From NCBI GenBank assembly GCA_938005315.1, contig CALLOB010000039.1, positions 1 to 54,535 on the forward strand: a stretch of 54,535 bases of DNA, written 5' to 3'. Below are positions 20,787 to 30,928 of this stretch, one piece after another. A program made the translations under genes and the position numbers. This DNA is from an uncultured Phycisphaerae bacterium (lineage in GTDB: Bacteria; Planctomycetota; Phycisphaerae; UBA1845; PWPN01). The first letter of the stretch is position 1; every line of letters starts with the position of its first letter. The notes beneath the pieces are model-generated. The model did no database searches. It was not told where the DNA came from and saw nothing but the letters and a program-made list of their open reading frames with translations.

Positions 20787-20825
20787 TCCCTTGAACAATC
20801 GGGGTCTTCGGCGGGCAAGGCGGTG

Positions 20826-21134
20826 GTGGCCACCACGGTTCAGGTCTACGTCGAGAAGATCATCGTCGCCGGCGGGTTGCTCGTCGGGGCCTTGATTGTC
20901 CTGTGGTTGGGAGTCTGGTATTATCGTCGCCGCTGGCTGGGGAGCGAGGAATCCGGGGTGAGGCCCGCCTGGACGCTTGAGGATCTGCGGCGGCTGCGGG
21001 AAAGCGGGCAGATCAGCGAATCGGAGTATCAGGCCTTGCGCGGGCTGACGATCGGCTCGTCCCAGGGCCGGCCGGCCGGATCCGCAGACCCGTGCGAAAC
21101 CAGCGATTCGCGGACCGGCGAGCCCGGATTTTGA
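20826..21134 (+). CDS. Small single-pass membrane protein with SHOCT-like tail
   Basis: A protein of about 102 residues with one membrane segment (IIVAGGLLVGALIVLWLGVWYY), a basic stop-transfer patch (RRRW), and a short cytoplasmic helical motif WTLEDLRRLRESGQISESEYQALRG, split as in SHOCT-like short C-terminal domains. Such tails are thought to aid oligomerisation. The GTG at 20826 is chosen because of the promoter at 20781-20786 and AAGG five bases upstream; the frame is open from 20742. The gene precedes clpX by 180 bases. No function is known. Confidence 0.6.
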   Translation: MATTVQVYVEKIIVAGGLLVGALIVLWLGVWYYRRRWLGSEESGVRPAWTLEDLRRLRESGQISESEYQALRGLTIGSSQGRPAGSADPCETSDSRTGEPGF

Positions 21135-21314
21135 CCTTGAGAAGCGCACCCCGGGCTGACGATAGAATCGACACGACCGGCCGGCGAAAGGGCGGGGCGT
21201 CCGGGCCCGTGCCTCCACGTCGGCCAAGGTATCCGGCGGTCGCCGGGCGGCGGATCGCCGTCACAGGGCGTCTGCGGGGGTCGGGCGGTCCCGGACAGTC
21301 TGGAAACGGCATTC

Positions 21315-22610
<1,296 letters not shown>

Positions 22611-22617
22611 TCCCGTC

Positions 22618-22634
22618 CGGTCCCGGACGGACCG
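22618..22634. terminator. Short hairpin between convergent clpX and leuC
   Basis: CGGTCC (22618-22623) pairs with GGACCG (22629-22634) around a five-base loop, directly after the clpX stop. No T-run; it may act for either convergent gene. Confidence 0.25.
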
Positions 22635-22699
22635 CCGGCTCACCGCGGCCTTCCCGCAGGCGGAAGTTGCCGTGCCCCCGCTGCCGTGTGCCTCGATGG

Positions 22700-24100
22700 T
22701 CAGACCACCCCGGCCTCGCCCGTGTCGATCGGCCCGTCCACGTAGTCGCGCGGGTCGGTGATGCGGCCGGTCAGGGCGGAGGCGGCCACGGTCAGCGGCG
22801 AGGCCAGGAACACGCCGGCCTGCTGGTGGCCCATGCGGCCCGGGAAGTTGCGGTTCGTGGTGCTGATGCAGCGAATCGGCTCGTTCAGCCGGCCGAAGGT
22901 GTCCGCCGGTCCGCCCAGGCAGGCGGCGCAGGAGGCCGGACCCATCGTGCAGCCGGCCTCGCGCAGGATGTCGTGGATCGAAGGCTCGCCGTCGGCTCTG
23001 GGACGCCCGCGGAGGTTGAGCCGCAGCATGTCGGCGTGGACCTCCGTCGAACCGGGCACGACGAAAGTCGGCACCTTGACCTGCCGGCCCTGCAGGATCG
23101 CGGCCGCGAAGATCATGTCGGTGATCTTGCCGCCGGTGCAGCTGCCGATGTACGCCCGGTCGATGGTCACGTCGCGGCACTCGTGGGCCGTGGCCCGGTT
23201 GTCCGGGGAGTGAGGCTTGGCGACCAGCGGCTCCATCGCGCCTAAGTCCCACTCGTGCACGTAGCAGTAACGCGCGTCGCGGTCGTCGGTCTCGACCGTC
23301 CAGTCGGGCCGGTTGGAACGCCGGCGGACGTACGCCAGCGTCTTCTCGTCGACGTCGCAGACGCCGTTCTTGCCCCCGGCCTCGATGGCCATGTTGGTCA
23401 GCGTCATCCGGTCCTCCAGCGTCAGGCTGGCCACGCCCTCGCCGGTGAAATACATGGCCTTGTATGTCGCCCCGCTGACACTGATCTCGCCGATCACCGC
23501 CAGGATCAGGTCTTTGGCGGTGAGGTAGGGGGGGATCCGGCCGTGGAAGACGAACTTCATCGTCGGCGGCACCTTCAGCCAGGTCTTGCCCGTGCCCAGC
23601 ACGAACCCCGCATCCGTGTTGCCGATGCCGGTGGCGAACTGTCCGAAGGCCCCGGCCGTGCAGGTGTGGCTGTCGGTGCCCAGGAGAATCTCGCCGGGCC
23701 GGACGTGCCCCTCCTCCGGCAGAGCCTTGTGACACACGCCCTTGTAACGCGTGGCCGTCGGGTCGCGGTAGGGGCTGGGCATGCCCTCGCCCTGGACGAA
23801 GTCCGGATCGTAGTAGTAACGGATGCCCTGCCGGCGGACGAAGTCGCGCAAAATCTCGATGTTGCGGTGGGCGTGGCGGTCGGCGGTGAAAATGTAGTGG
23901 TCCGGGATGATCACCACCCGGTCGGGATCCCAGACCTTCGCGTCCTTGCCGAAATGTTCCTCGAAGACCCCGATGGTGCCCGGCCCGCAGACGTCGTGCG
24001 TCATCAGGATGTCCACGTCCACCCACACGTTCTCGCCGGCCGACACGGACGACCGGCCGGCATGTCGAGCCAGGATCTTCTCGGTGATGGTCATACCCAT
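22700..24100 (-). CDS. leuC: 3-isopropylmalate dehydratase large subunit (aconitase family)
   Basis: A 466-residue member of the aconitase superfamily, large-subunit (LeuC/HacA) type, which isomerises 2-isopropylmalate to 3-isopropylmalate in leucine synthesis using a 4Fe-4S cluster. Seen: MTITEKILARHAG, HDVCGPGTIGVFEEH, VRRQGIRYYYD, DSHTCTAGAFGQFATGIGN, YIGSCTGGKITD, and the cluster cysteines in GPASCAACLGGPADTF, ending in NRNFPGRMGH. The ATG at 24100 has GGGAG upstream; a much longer upstream frame runs through the repeat and is not coding. The small subunit leuD is not adjacent, unusual since the pair is normally together. A homoaconitase-like or related hydratase is the main alternative. 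Confidence 0.85.
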   Translation of the reverse strand: MGMTITEKILARHAGRSSVSAGENVWVDVDILMTHDVCGPGTIGVFEEHFGKDAKVWDPDRVVIIPDHYIFTADRHAHRNIEILRDFVRRQGIRYYYDPDFVQGEGMPSPYRDPTATRYKGVCHKALPEEGHVRPGEILLGTDSHTCTAGAFGQFATGIGNTDAGFVLGTGKTWLKVPPTMKFVFHGRIPPYLTAKDLILAVIGEISVSGATYKAMYFTGEGVASLTLEDRMTLTNMAIEAGGKNGVCDVDEKTLAYVRRRSNRPDWTVETDDRDARYCYVHEWDLGAMEPLVAKPHSPDNRATAHECRDVTIDRAYIGSCTGGKITDMIFAAAILQGRQVKVPTFVVPGSTEVHADMLRLNLRGRPRADGEPSIHDILREAGCTMGPASCAACLGGPADTFGRLNEPIRCISTTNRNFPGRMGHQQAGVFLASPLTVAASALTGRITDPRDYVDGPIDTGEAGVV

Positions 24101-24282
24101 GGCCGTTGCTCCCGCTGAATCGTTACCCTGCCCGACGGCTTCGGGCCGCCGCCCGGAGGGGGCGACTTCCGCCGATTGGCGGGCAAGCCGGTCCGACCCG
24201 GCCGCCGGGAAACGCGCGATTGTAGCCCGGGCCCACCCGCCCCAACAACGGCCGAGCCTTCCGCCCGCCCGAGGTCCGGTGA

Positions 24283-24612
24283 GTGACGGCCTGGGCCCGG
24301 TTTTCTGCGGCTCCGACGAGGCAAGGTCTCTGGGAGGGCCGCGCTCCGTCGCGTCCCGTTGCACGCTCTCGGAGGGACGCGCGCCGTCGCGTTCCTTGCG
24401 GCGATTTGGAGGGACGCGTTCCGTCGCGCCCGCCATCCCGCGATCTGACATGTTCCCGACCGGCGGCCCCGACGGAGCGTGGCCCTCCGTCAGGTCACGA
24501 TTTTCGGGGTCCCGACCGAGCGGGGCCCTCCATGCGGGCGCCCGAGGCGATGGAAACCCTCCGGACATGATGCCCCCGACAATGGCCGCCTGACCCGTCA
24601 CGCATCTGCCGA
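24283..24612. repeat. Dispersed intergenic repeat, copy B
   Basis: Homologous to 15130-15400. Palindromic units are at 24333-24357, 24371-24395 and 24408-24431; the conserved 48-base block is at 24441-24488 and a second CGAGCGGGGCCCTCC motif at about 24515-24530. One more palindromic unit lies before the 48-base block than in copy A, and copy A instead has one after it. The right end shares ATGGCCGCCTGACCCGTCACG with copy A apart from single changes. Bases 24101-24282, before it, hold the leuC leader and nothing else recognised. Confidence 0.75.
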
Positions 24613-24634
24613 GATTCCCAGGCCCCGGCAAGGG

Positions 24635-25384
24635 ATGGCCCGGCTTGACACGGCGATGCCAGCCCGATACCAGCGCGACATGGGCAGGTGGCGGCGGCTC
24701 GCAAAGCTGGTGGGGGTGGTGGTCGCCGCAATGTCGGCCGTCGGCTTCATGGCCGGCTGGATGCTCTTCCAGCACATCCCCGGCTGGTACCGGCCCGCAG
24801 TGGTCGGAGCCGACGAGGTGGAGGCGGTCTGGGGCGACTGGCTCAAGGCCGTCGATGGCCTTAACGAGCGGATGAGCTTGGCCCGTGAGCCGTTCGAGTG
24901 GAGCGTCAGCGAGTCGCAGCTCAATCGCTGGCTGGCGATTCGCGAGGCCAAGTGGCCGCTGGCCCGGGAGTGGCTGCCTGAGAACTTCAGCGATCCCCAG
25001 ATCCTGATCCAGAGCAACGGACTGCGGCTCGGGGCCGTCTGCCAACGTGGATCGCTGCGGTTCGTCATTTCGGCCGATCTGTGGGTGGGCGTGGTGAACG
25101 ATCGAATTGCAGTAAGACTGAAACGCATGTCTGCAGGTTCGCTCCAGCTGCCCAAAAGCTGGGTTCGACAGGAGCTGGCGGCCTTGGATGGCGGATTCCT
25201 GCGTCGCAAGGCGACCAAAGAGCCGGCCGATGAGCATGCCCCGCTTCCTCGGCTGGCCGACTTGCCGGACGGAGTCTTGGTCCCCAATCGTTGGGTCTGG
25301 TGGAATCCCAAGCGGGCGTTTCGCGTGACGGGAATCCGCTGCGGAAGCGGTCGGATTTCCGTCACGTTCGATCCCGAGCCCTAG
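24635..25384 (+). CDS. Membrane-anchored conserved hypothetical protein
   Basis: Not recognised. About 249 residues with a membrane segment near residues 22-46 (LVGVVVAAMSAVGFMAGWMLF) and a periplasmic body without catalytic motifs. The body contains FEWSVSESQLNRWLAIREAKWP and LRFVISADLWVGVVNDRIAVRL, which look like an alternating beta-sheet region, possibly a lipid- or protein-binding fold. The ATG at 24635 follows GGCAAGGG; internal ATGs at 24656 and 24680 would shorten the cytoplasmic tail. It begins right after repeat copy B, which may separate it from its original promoter. It has a lower GC share in its middle part than neighbours. Confidence 0.65.
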   Translation: MARLDTAMPARYQRDMGRWRRLAKLVGVVVAAMSAVGFMAGWMLFQHIPGWYRPAVVGADEVEAVWGDWLKAVDGLNERMSLAREPFEWSVSESQLNRWLAIREAKWPLAREWLPENFSDPQILIQSNGLRLGAVCQRGSLRFVISADLWVGVVNDRIAVRLKRMSAGSLQLPKSWVRQELAALDGGFLRRKATKEPADEHAPLPRLADLPDGVLVPNRWVWWNPKRAFRVTGIRCGSGRISVTFDPEP

Positions 25385-25409
25385 GCAAGCCAAGCCGGTA
25401 GCCTGGGCT

Positions 25410-25805
25410 TCACCTGTTATCCCCAAGCCGGTCGAAGGACCATGAGTTGCTTGTGCCGGGCTGGGCTTCAAGCCGATAGATACCATTCAGGCAGGCACCT
25501 TGCAGGCGGAACGTCCAGCGGGCAACGGAGGCCTCCTGGATCATGAGCCGGCCGCGGTCGATGCGAATGACCAGGCCGCGATCACCGCTGACGGGACCCT
25601 GGTAATCGAGGTAGGCCCGGCGGTGATCGGCAAGCCTGCGGGCCTCCAGCGGGGCGGTGCCCAGTGAGGCGGGGGGCACGGCGGCCTCGCGCGGCAGCCG
25701 CCAGGTGGCCAGCGTGTCGCCGACCTCCAGGCAGAGGTCGTAGTGTTCGCCGTCCGCCGTGCGATGAAGGAGGAGCACGAAAAGCGGGCCTTGGTCGCCG
25801 CTCAC
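25410..25805 (-). CDS. Stand-alone LigD 3'-phosphoesterase-like protein
   Basis: A 131-residue protein resembling the phosphoesterase domain found at the N terminus of bacterial end-joining ligase LigD: FVLLLHRTADGEHYDLCLEVGD, LATWRLP, RLADHRRAYLDYQGPVSG, RGLVIRIDRG and LQGACLNGIYRLE follow the domain order (His-x-Asp core HYDL, and the DHR...DYQG block). The domain trims 3' phosphates and ribonucleotides at breaks. Single-domain versions exist in planctomycetes, but whether they are active is unknown; the second histidine of the classical catalytic pair is present in DHR. No ku or ligase gene is in the window. Confidence 0.7.
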   Translation of the reverse strand: MSGDQGPLFVLLLHRTADGEHYDLCLEVGDTLATWRLPREAAVPPASLGTAPLEARRLADHRRAYLDYQGPVSGDRGLVIRIDRGRLMIQEASVARWTFRLQGACLNGIYRLEAQPGTSNSWSFDRLGDNR

Positions 25806-25831
25806 GGCGTGCGGCTCCGGGAGCGGTGTTC

Positions 25832-25860
25832 TTGATCTGACGGATGGGCGGGACTAGGAT
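25832..25860 (+). promoter_or_regulatory. Predicted sigma-70-type promoter of TPR lipoprotein gene
   Basis: TTGATC (25832-25837) and TAGGAT (25855-25860) are separated by 17 bases and point to the TPR gene, about 40 bases ahead of its ribosome site AGGGAGG at 25893-25899. Confidence 0.65.
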
Positions 25861-25907
25861 GATCCCGCGCAGGAATGTGGCGCTCCTTGCCCAGGGAGGC
25901 GATGTTC

Positions 25908-26648
25908 ATGTCGTGCATGCAGGTTTTCTCCGACGAATGGGTGTCAGGCGCGCGAATCGGCCGAGGGGCCGCGGGCCTGCTGGTTGCGTTTCTGTTCTCC
26001 GTGCTACCGGGATGCACGCCGGACGTCAAGGAGATCCGGGAGGCGGGGATCGAGCTTTACCGTGCCCAGCAGTACACGGAAGCCATGGCGACCTTCCGGC
26101 ACGCGCTAGAGCTTTCGCCCAGCGACGCCGAGTCGAACTACTACATGGGGCTGAGCTACCGCGTGCTGGCGGCCCGGAAGTTCCGGGACGGCGACATCCC
26201 GGCGGCCCGCCGGCAGCTGGACCGGGCGATCGTCTACTTCACCCAGGCGATCAAGAGCTGGCCCAACTACATGGCCGCGATCGCGGAAAAGAACGCGGCG
26301 CTTGAGATGCGAGGCAAGTACGACGCCGCGCTGGCGGTGGCCGAAACCGCAACCCGAAACAACCGCGGTGTGGCCGAACACTTCATCTACCTGGGTGACG
26401 AGTACCGGCAGCGTGCCGACTACGATAACGCGCTGCGGGCGTACAAGACGGCCTTGGCCATCGATCCATCCTCCGCCCGGGCCTATGCTGGCATGGGGCG
26501 GCTCTACCAGCAGGTGGGCAACATCGAGCTGGCGGCCGACTCGTTCCGAAAGGCCCAGGAGCTCGACCCGCGCGAGGCCGGGCTTGACGAACTCCGGCCC
26601 GCCGAGGACGCCGGCGTGCGCACGGCCAGCCATCGGCCCGCGGAGTGA
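25908..26648 (+). CDS. TPR-repeat lipoprotein
   Basis: A predicted lipoprotein of about 246 residues: hydrophobic leader LLVAFLFSVLPGC with lipobox LPGC, then four to five tetratricopeptide repeats (IELYRAQQYTEAMATFRHALELSP, AAIAEKNAALEMRGKYDAALAVAE, FIYLGDEYRQRADYDNALRAYKTALAIDPS and AYAGMGRLYQQVGNIELAADSFRKAQELDP, each within single repeats). TPRs mediate protein contacts, often in envelope assembly. ATG codons at 25902 and 25908 are both possible; 25908 is eight bases after AGGGAGG and preferred. It has its own promoter. The partner is unknown. Confidence 0.8.
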   Translation: MSCMQVFSDEWVSGARIGRGAAGLLVAFLFSVLPGCTPDVKEIREAGIELYRAQQYTEAMATFRHALELSPSDAESNYYMGLSYRVLAARKFRDGDIPAARRQLDRAIVYFTQAIKSWPNYMAAIAEKNAALEMRGKYDAALAVAETATRNNRGVAEHFIYLGDEYRQRADYDNALRAYKTALAIDPSSARAYAGMGRLYQQVGNIELAADSFRKAQELDPREAGLDELRPAEDAGVRTASHRPAE

Positions 26649-26722
26649 GACGTCCCCGGACAAGCCGTCGCGATGGTTGGCCCCGGCCTGGAAAATCATC
26701 CTGACACCTTTTCCGGCGGGAT

Positions 26723-27292
26723 TCAGCTCTTGAACCGCCGCACGGCGGACTCGGTGACCAGCATGTCCACGCGGGCGTCGTTTTCGCCGACCGGCACCTG
26801 CTCGAAGACCTGATCCTCCAGGGCCAGGCCGCAGGACAGGCCGCGCCAGTCGCGGTGCGAGAGGAAATGGTCGTAGAAGCCGCGGCCGCGCCCCAGGCGG
26901 TTGCCGGCGTGGTCGAAGGCCAGACCCGGGACGATGACCAGGTCGATGTTCGCGACCGGAAAAGGGACCCCCCTGGCGGGCTCGCGGATGCCCATTGGCG
27001 ACTCGCTGAGATCATCCGACAGCGAGGTGATTTCGATCGGCAGCATGCGGCGCTGCTCCCAGCTGACCTTGGGCGCCAGCACGCGCTTACGATCGCGCCA
27101 GGCCTGCAGGACCAGAGAGGTGGTCTGAACCTCGGTCGGCAGGGAGAGGAAGACCATGATGATCTCGGCCCTGGCGTATTCGCGGGTCTCGACCAGCCGG
27201 AGGCAGGCCCGGGCGGAGCGCTCATGAAGCACTGCCGGCGGTAGTGCGGCCAAGGCATCGCGGACACGCTGGCGAAGCTCTTTCTTGGTCAC
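26723..27292 (-). CDS. 5-formyltetrahydrofolate cyclo-ligase
   Basis: A 189-residue cytoplasmic enzyme turning 5-formyl-THF and ATP into 5,10-methenyl-THF. The N-terminal KKELRQRVRDALAAL and RSARACLRLVE, the central VFLSLPTEVQT, and the substrate/nucleotide loop DLVIVPGLAFDHAGNRLGRGRGFYDHFL are diagnostic. The start is GTG at 27292, overlapping the stop of the upstream rarA gene by three bases (GTGA), so expression is coupled. Length normal. Symbol is not given because fau/ygfA/mthfs usage varies. Confidence 0.92.
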   Translation of the reverse strand: MTKKELRQRVRDALAALPPAVLHERSARACLRLVETREYARAEIIMVFLSLPTEVQTTSLVLQAWRDRKRVLAPKVSWEQRRMLPIEITSLSDDLSESPMGIREPARGVPFPVANIDLVIVPGLAFDHAGNRLGRGRGFYDHFLSHRDWRGLSCGLALEDQVFEQVPVGENDARVDMLVTESAVRRFKS

Positions 27293-28671
27293 GGCTTCTC
27301 CGCTGGACGGTGTTGGTCGGGGCGATCCAGCGCTGCGGCCGCGGCACGATCGCCCGAACCGGCCCGAAGCCCGGCCAGACGCTCGGCGATCACCGCCTCA
27401 AAGCCCCGGTCGGTGGGATGATAGTACGTCCTGGGGCTTCCCAGGTAGTCCTGGGCGACATAGCCGCCTTCGTGGTCGTGGGCGTAGGCGTATCCGACCC
27501 CGTGGCCCAGACGGGCGGCACCGGGATAATGGGCGTCGCGCAGATGGGGGGGCACGGGTAGCGTGCGGCCGGTGCGGACGTCCTCGGCGGCGGTCCAGAC
27601 GGCCATGGCCGAGGCGTTGGACTTCGGCGCCGTCGCGATGTAGATGGCCGCCTGACTGAGGGGCAACTGGCACTCGGGCATGCCGACCATCAGCGTGATC
27701 TGGGCCGCGGCGTTGGCCACAACCAGGGCCATGGGGTCGGCGTTGCCCACGTCCTCGGCGGCGCAGATGGCGATCCGGCGGGCGATGAAACGCGGATCCT
27801 CGCCGGCTTCGAGCATCCGGGCCAGCCAGTAGACCGCGGCGTCCGGGTCGCTGCCGCGCATGCTCTTGATCAGGGCGCTGGCCGCGTCGTAATGCTCGTC
27901 GCCGGTGCCGTCGTAGCGGATGGCCTTGCGCTGAATGGACTCGGCCGCGACCGCCAGATCGACGCGAACGGGCTCCGGCCGGCCGGCGGTGCCGCCCTGC
28001 GATAGTACCGCCACCTCCAGGGCGGTCAGGGCCCGGCGGGCGTCTCCGTCGCAGGTTGCAGCCAGGTGCCGCAGGGCCTCGTCGGTGATCTCGACACGGA
28101 TGCTTCCCAGGCCGCGCCGAGGGTCGGCCAAGGCCCGGCGCAGAAGCGTTTCCACGTCCGCGGCCGCGAGCGGCTCGAACTGGAAGATCTGGCTGCGCGA
28201 CACCAGCGGAGCGTTGACGCTGAAGAAAGGGTTCTCGGTGGTGGCGCCGATCAGGATGATCAGCCCGTTCTCGACGTCGCGCAGAAGGATGTCCTGCTGC
28301 GCGCGGTTGAAACGGTGAATCTCGTCCAGAAACAGCAGCGTCCGCCGGCCGTCGGCCGCGAGCCGCTCCCTGGCGCGGGCGAGAATGTCCCGGACCTCCT
28401 TGACCCCGACGCCGGCAGCGTCAGCCTCCTCGAAGCAGGCGCTGGTGTGGTGAGCGATGACCCGCGCCAGCGTGGTCTTGCCGGTGCCGGGCGGCCCGTA
28501 GAACACGGCGCTGGTCAGCCGATCGGCGTCCAGTAGGCGGCGCAGGAGCTTGCCCGGGCCTGCGAAGTGCTGCTGCCCCACGAACTCATCCAGGGTCAGC
28601 GGACGCATCCGCACGGCCAGCGGCTCGACGCGGGAGAACGCAGCCCGGCGCTTTTCGGTGAACAGATCCAT
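27289..28671 (-). CDS. rarA: Replication-associated recombination protein RarA (MgsA-type AAA+ ATPase)
   Basis: A 460-residue clamp-loader-related AAA+ ATPase acting at stalled replication forks. Visible: MRPLTLDEFVGQQHFAGPG, Walker A GPPGTGKTTLAR, Walker B LLFLDEIHRFN, sensor 1 IGATTENPFF, the arginine-finger zone SRSQIFQFEPL, and the family-specific C terminus beginning EHYDAASALIKSMRGSDPDAAVYW. Start placed at MDLFTEKRR, the family's usual N terminus; 28707 is possible. A ribosome site is not obvious. Followed immediately by the cyclo-ligase gene. Confidence 0.92.
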   Translation of the reverse strand: MDLFTEKRRAAFSRVEPLAVRMRPLTLDEFVGQQHFAGPGKLLRRLLDADRLTSAVFYGPPGTGKTTLARVIAHHTSACFEEADAAGVGVKEVRDILARARERLAADGRRTLLFLDEIHRFNRAQQDILLRDVENGLIILIGATTENPFFSVNAPLVSRSQIFQFEPLAAADVETLLRRALADPRRGLGSIRVEITDEALRHLAATCDGDARRALTALEVAVLSQGGTAGRPEPVRVDLAVAAESIQRKAIRYDGTGDEHYDAASALIKSMRGSDPDAAVYWLARMLEAGEDPRFIARRIAICAAEDVGNADPMALVVANAAAQITLMVGMPECQLPLSQAAIYIATAPKSNASAMAVWTAAEDVRTGRTLPVPPHLRDAHYPGAARLGHGVGYAYAHDHEGGYVAQDYLGSPRTYYHPTDRGFEAVIAERLAGLRAGSGDRAAAAALDRPDQHRPAEKP

Positions 28672-28810
28672 GCGGGCGGCTCGACTGGACGGACCCTGCG
28701 GGGGCACGCTTGCGACGGTCGAAAGGCGTGACCGCCTGCCTCCGCATTGTAAGCCCGGAGGCGGGGACGGGCAAACCCCCGTTTCGCCGCCTGTACGGAT
28801 TGCGGGCGGA

Positions 28811-30733
28811 TCAGGAGCGTTTGAACTGCTTCTCCAGGTCGCGAAGGCTCAGCCGCAGGCTGGTCGGCCGGCCGTGGGGGCAGTTGCTGGCCCGCTCCAC
28901 GTCGCCGCGCCGGGCGAGCAGAGCCCCGATCTCCTGCGGCGTGAGCGGGTCGCCGGCCTTTACCGCCGCCTTGCAGGCCATCATGCTCAGCAGCTCGTCG
29001 GCCAGGAGTTCGGTGGAGGCCGGGGCGGCGCGGTGGGCCAGCCGGTCGAGCAGGTCGCGGACGAACTCCAGCGACCGCTCCGGTCGCAGCAGCGACGGAA
29101 CGGCGTGCACCGCGACCGCGCCGGGGCCGTAGGCCGAGAGCTCCACGCCCAGCCGCCGCAGGGTGTCGGCGTACTGCTCGATGACCGCCACCTGGTCGGC
29201 GGGCACCTGAAGGGTCTCCGGCAGCAGCAGACGCTGCGATTCCAGCGGACCGCGGGCCAGCTCGGCGCTGAGCTGCTCATACAGGATCCGCTCGTGGAGG
29301 GCGTGCTGGTCGATGATCATCAGCCCCTCGGGCGATTCGGCCACCAGGTAGGTGCGATGCACCTGGATGGCCTGGGGCGGCGGGCCGGAGGGGGGGGCGG
29401 CTTCGGTGGGGGAGGGCCAGAGCCTCCGGGGCGCCGAATCGCCGGCATTCGCGTCTTCAGGCGGGTTCCACGGCTCCAGCCGTGGCATCGCCGGTAAAGC
29501 CGGTCCGCTGTGGTGTGGTGTCCAGGAGCGTGCGGCACCGGGCAGACCCGCGCCGGGTCCGGGTACGGCCGCTCCCGGGCCGTATGAGGGCGGCGTGCGC
29601 TTGAAGAAGTCGGCAATGGACTCGCGGATGCGCTGCCGGCGGGCCTCGTCGGCGGCATCCTGAGCCGGCCCGTCGGCGGTGGCCGGGGTGTCTTCGCCCA
29701 GGGCGGGCTGCAGGTCGTGTCGGGGGGCCAGATCGGGCGTCAGGTCGCTGTTGAGAAAACGGTCGCGCAGCACCGACAGGATCTGGGAATACAGCAGGTT
29801 GGAATCTCGCCAGCGGACCTCGGACTTGGTCGGATGGACGTTCACGTCCACGCAGGCCGGGTCGATCTCCAGGGCCAGGAACACCACCGGGTGGCGACTG
29901 GGCTCGATGAGTCCGCGGTAGGCCTCTCGGACCGCGTGGGCGATGAAGCGGTCGCGGATAAACCGGCCGTTGAGGAAGAAGTACTGCCACTTGGGTGCCG
30001 AGCGGCTCTGGGCGGGGGCTCCGGCGTATCCGGTGATGCTCAGGCCGCGCTCGTCGCGGGCCAGGGCCATCAGCCCGTCGGCCAGCTCCGGCCCGAAGAA
30101 GTCGCGGATCCGCGGCAACATGCCCGCGGCGGGCCTGAGAAAGTGGACCTCGCGCCCGTTGTGGATCAGGCGGAACTGGACGCCGTGGTGTACCAGGGCG
30201 ATGCGGGCCAGCTGCTCGGTGATATGTCCCAGCTCGGTCTGGGGGGTGCGGAGGAACTTGCGCCGCGCCGGCACGTTGAAGAAAAGCTCGCGGACCTCCA
30301 CGGTCGTTCCGGGGGGGGCGCTGGCCGCGGCCACGGGTTCGGTGTGATCGCCGCACACCGCGACCTGCCAGGCCTCGTCGCATCCGGGCCGTCGGGAGAC
30401 GACGCGAAGCTGCGAAACCGCCCCGATGCTGGCCAGGGCCTCGCCGCGGAACCCCATGGTGCGGATGGCAAAGAGGTCCTCCTCGCGGGCGATCTTGCTG
30501 GTGGCGTGGGGGCGGACCGACAGGGCCAGATCCTCGGCGTCCATCCCGCCGCCGTCGTCGGTGACGCGGATGAGCTTCTGGCCGCCCTGTTCGACGGCGA
30601 TCTCGATGGCGCGGGCCCCGGCGTCGATGCTGTTCTCGACGAGTTCCTTGACCACGCTGGCCGGACGCTCGATGACCTCGCCGGCGGCGATCTTGTTGAC
30701 CAGCAGATCGGGCAGGACGCGGATGCGGGGCAT
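28811..30733 (-). CDS. mutL: DNA mismatch repair protein MutL
   Basis: A 640-residue GHKL ATPase linking mismatch recognition to strand incision. N-terminal motifs: NKIAAGEVIERPASVVKEL, ENSIDAGA, DDGGGMD, ATSKI and MGFRGEALASIGAV. The C-terminal dimerisation domain holds the metal-binding nuclease motif DQHALHERILYEQ (form DQHA-x2-E-x4-E), with ACKAAVKAGD and CPHGRP. It is therefore of the endonuclease type, found in bacteria lacking MutH. A proline/glycine-rich linker (about 385-450) joins the parts. ATG at 30733 preceded by GGAG; GTG at 30739 would add two residues. mutS is not in the window. Confidence 0.95.
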   Translation of the reverse strand: MPRIRVLPDLLVNKIAAGEVIERPASVVKELVENSIDAGARAIEIAVEQGGQKLIRVTDDGGGMDAEDLALSVRPHATSKIAREEDLFAIRTMGFRGEALASIGAVSQLRVVSRRPGCDEAWQVAVCGDHTEPVAAASAPPGTTVEVRELFFNVPARRKFLRTPQTELGHITEQLARIALVHHGVQFRLIHNGREVHFLRPAAGMLPRIRDFFGPELADGLMALARDERGLSITGYAGAPAQSRSAPKWQYFFLNGRFIRDRFIAHAVREAYRGLIEPSRHPVVFLALEIDPACVDVNVHPTKSEVRWRDSNLLYSQILSVLRDRFLNSDLTPDLAPRHDLQPALGEDTPATADGPAQDAADEARRQRIRESIADFFKRTPPSYGPGAAVPGPGAGLPGAARSWTPHHSGPALPAMPRLEPWNPPEDANAGDSAPRRLWPSPTEAAPPSGPPPQAIQVHRTYLVAESPEGLMIIDQHALHERILYEQLSAELARGPLESQRLLLPETLQVPADQVAVIEQYADTLRRLGVELSAYGPGAVAVHAVPSLLRPERSLEFVRDLLDRLAHRAAPASTELLADELLSMMACKAAVKAGDPLTPQEIGALLARRGDVERASNCPHGRPTSLRLSLRDLEKQFKRS

Positions 30734-30807
30734 GGGCACTCCGTTGCGCCGCGGAAGGCTCCGTCAGGCGCGGCGCCGGCGCGGGTGGCGGCGGCCGTCC
30801 TGGCGAG

Positions 30808-30813
30808 TATAAT
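30808..30813 (+). promoter_or_regulatory. Possible -10 box upstream of typA
   Basis: A perfect TATAAT about 115 bases before the typA start codon, in a divergent mutL/typA gap. No matching -35 is seen 17 bases before it. Confidence 0.35.
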
Positions 30814-30928
30814 CCTGCTCCTCCTGAGCGGCAAACCGCCGGGCGGGGTATGGACAGAGAGAGAGGCTTTTCCGCCGGACGGCGCGGCTGCGGGGCGCGG
30901 GCGCCCCGGTCGGCCGGGAGGAACGCGC

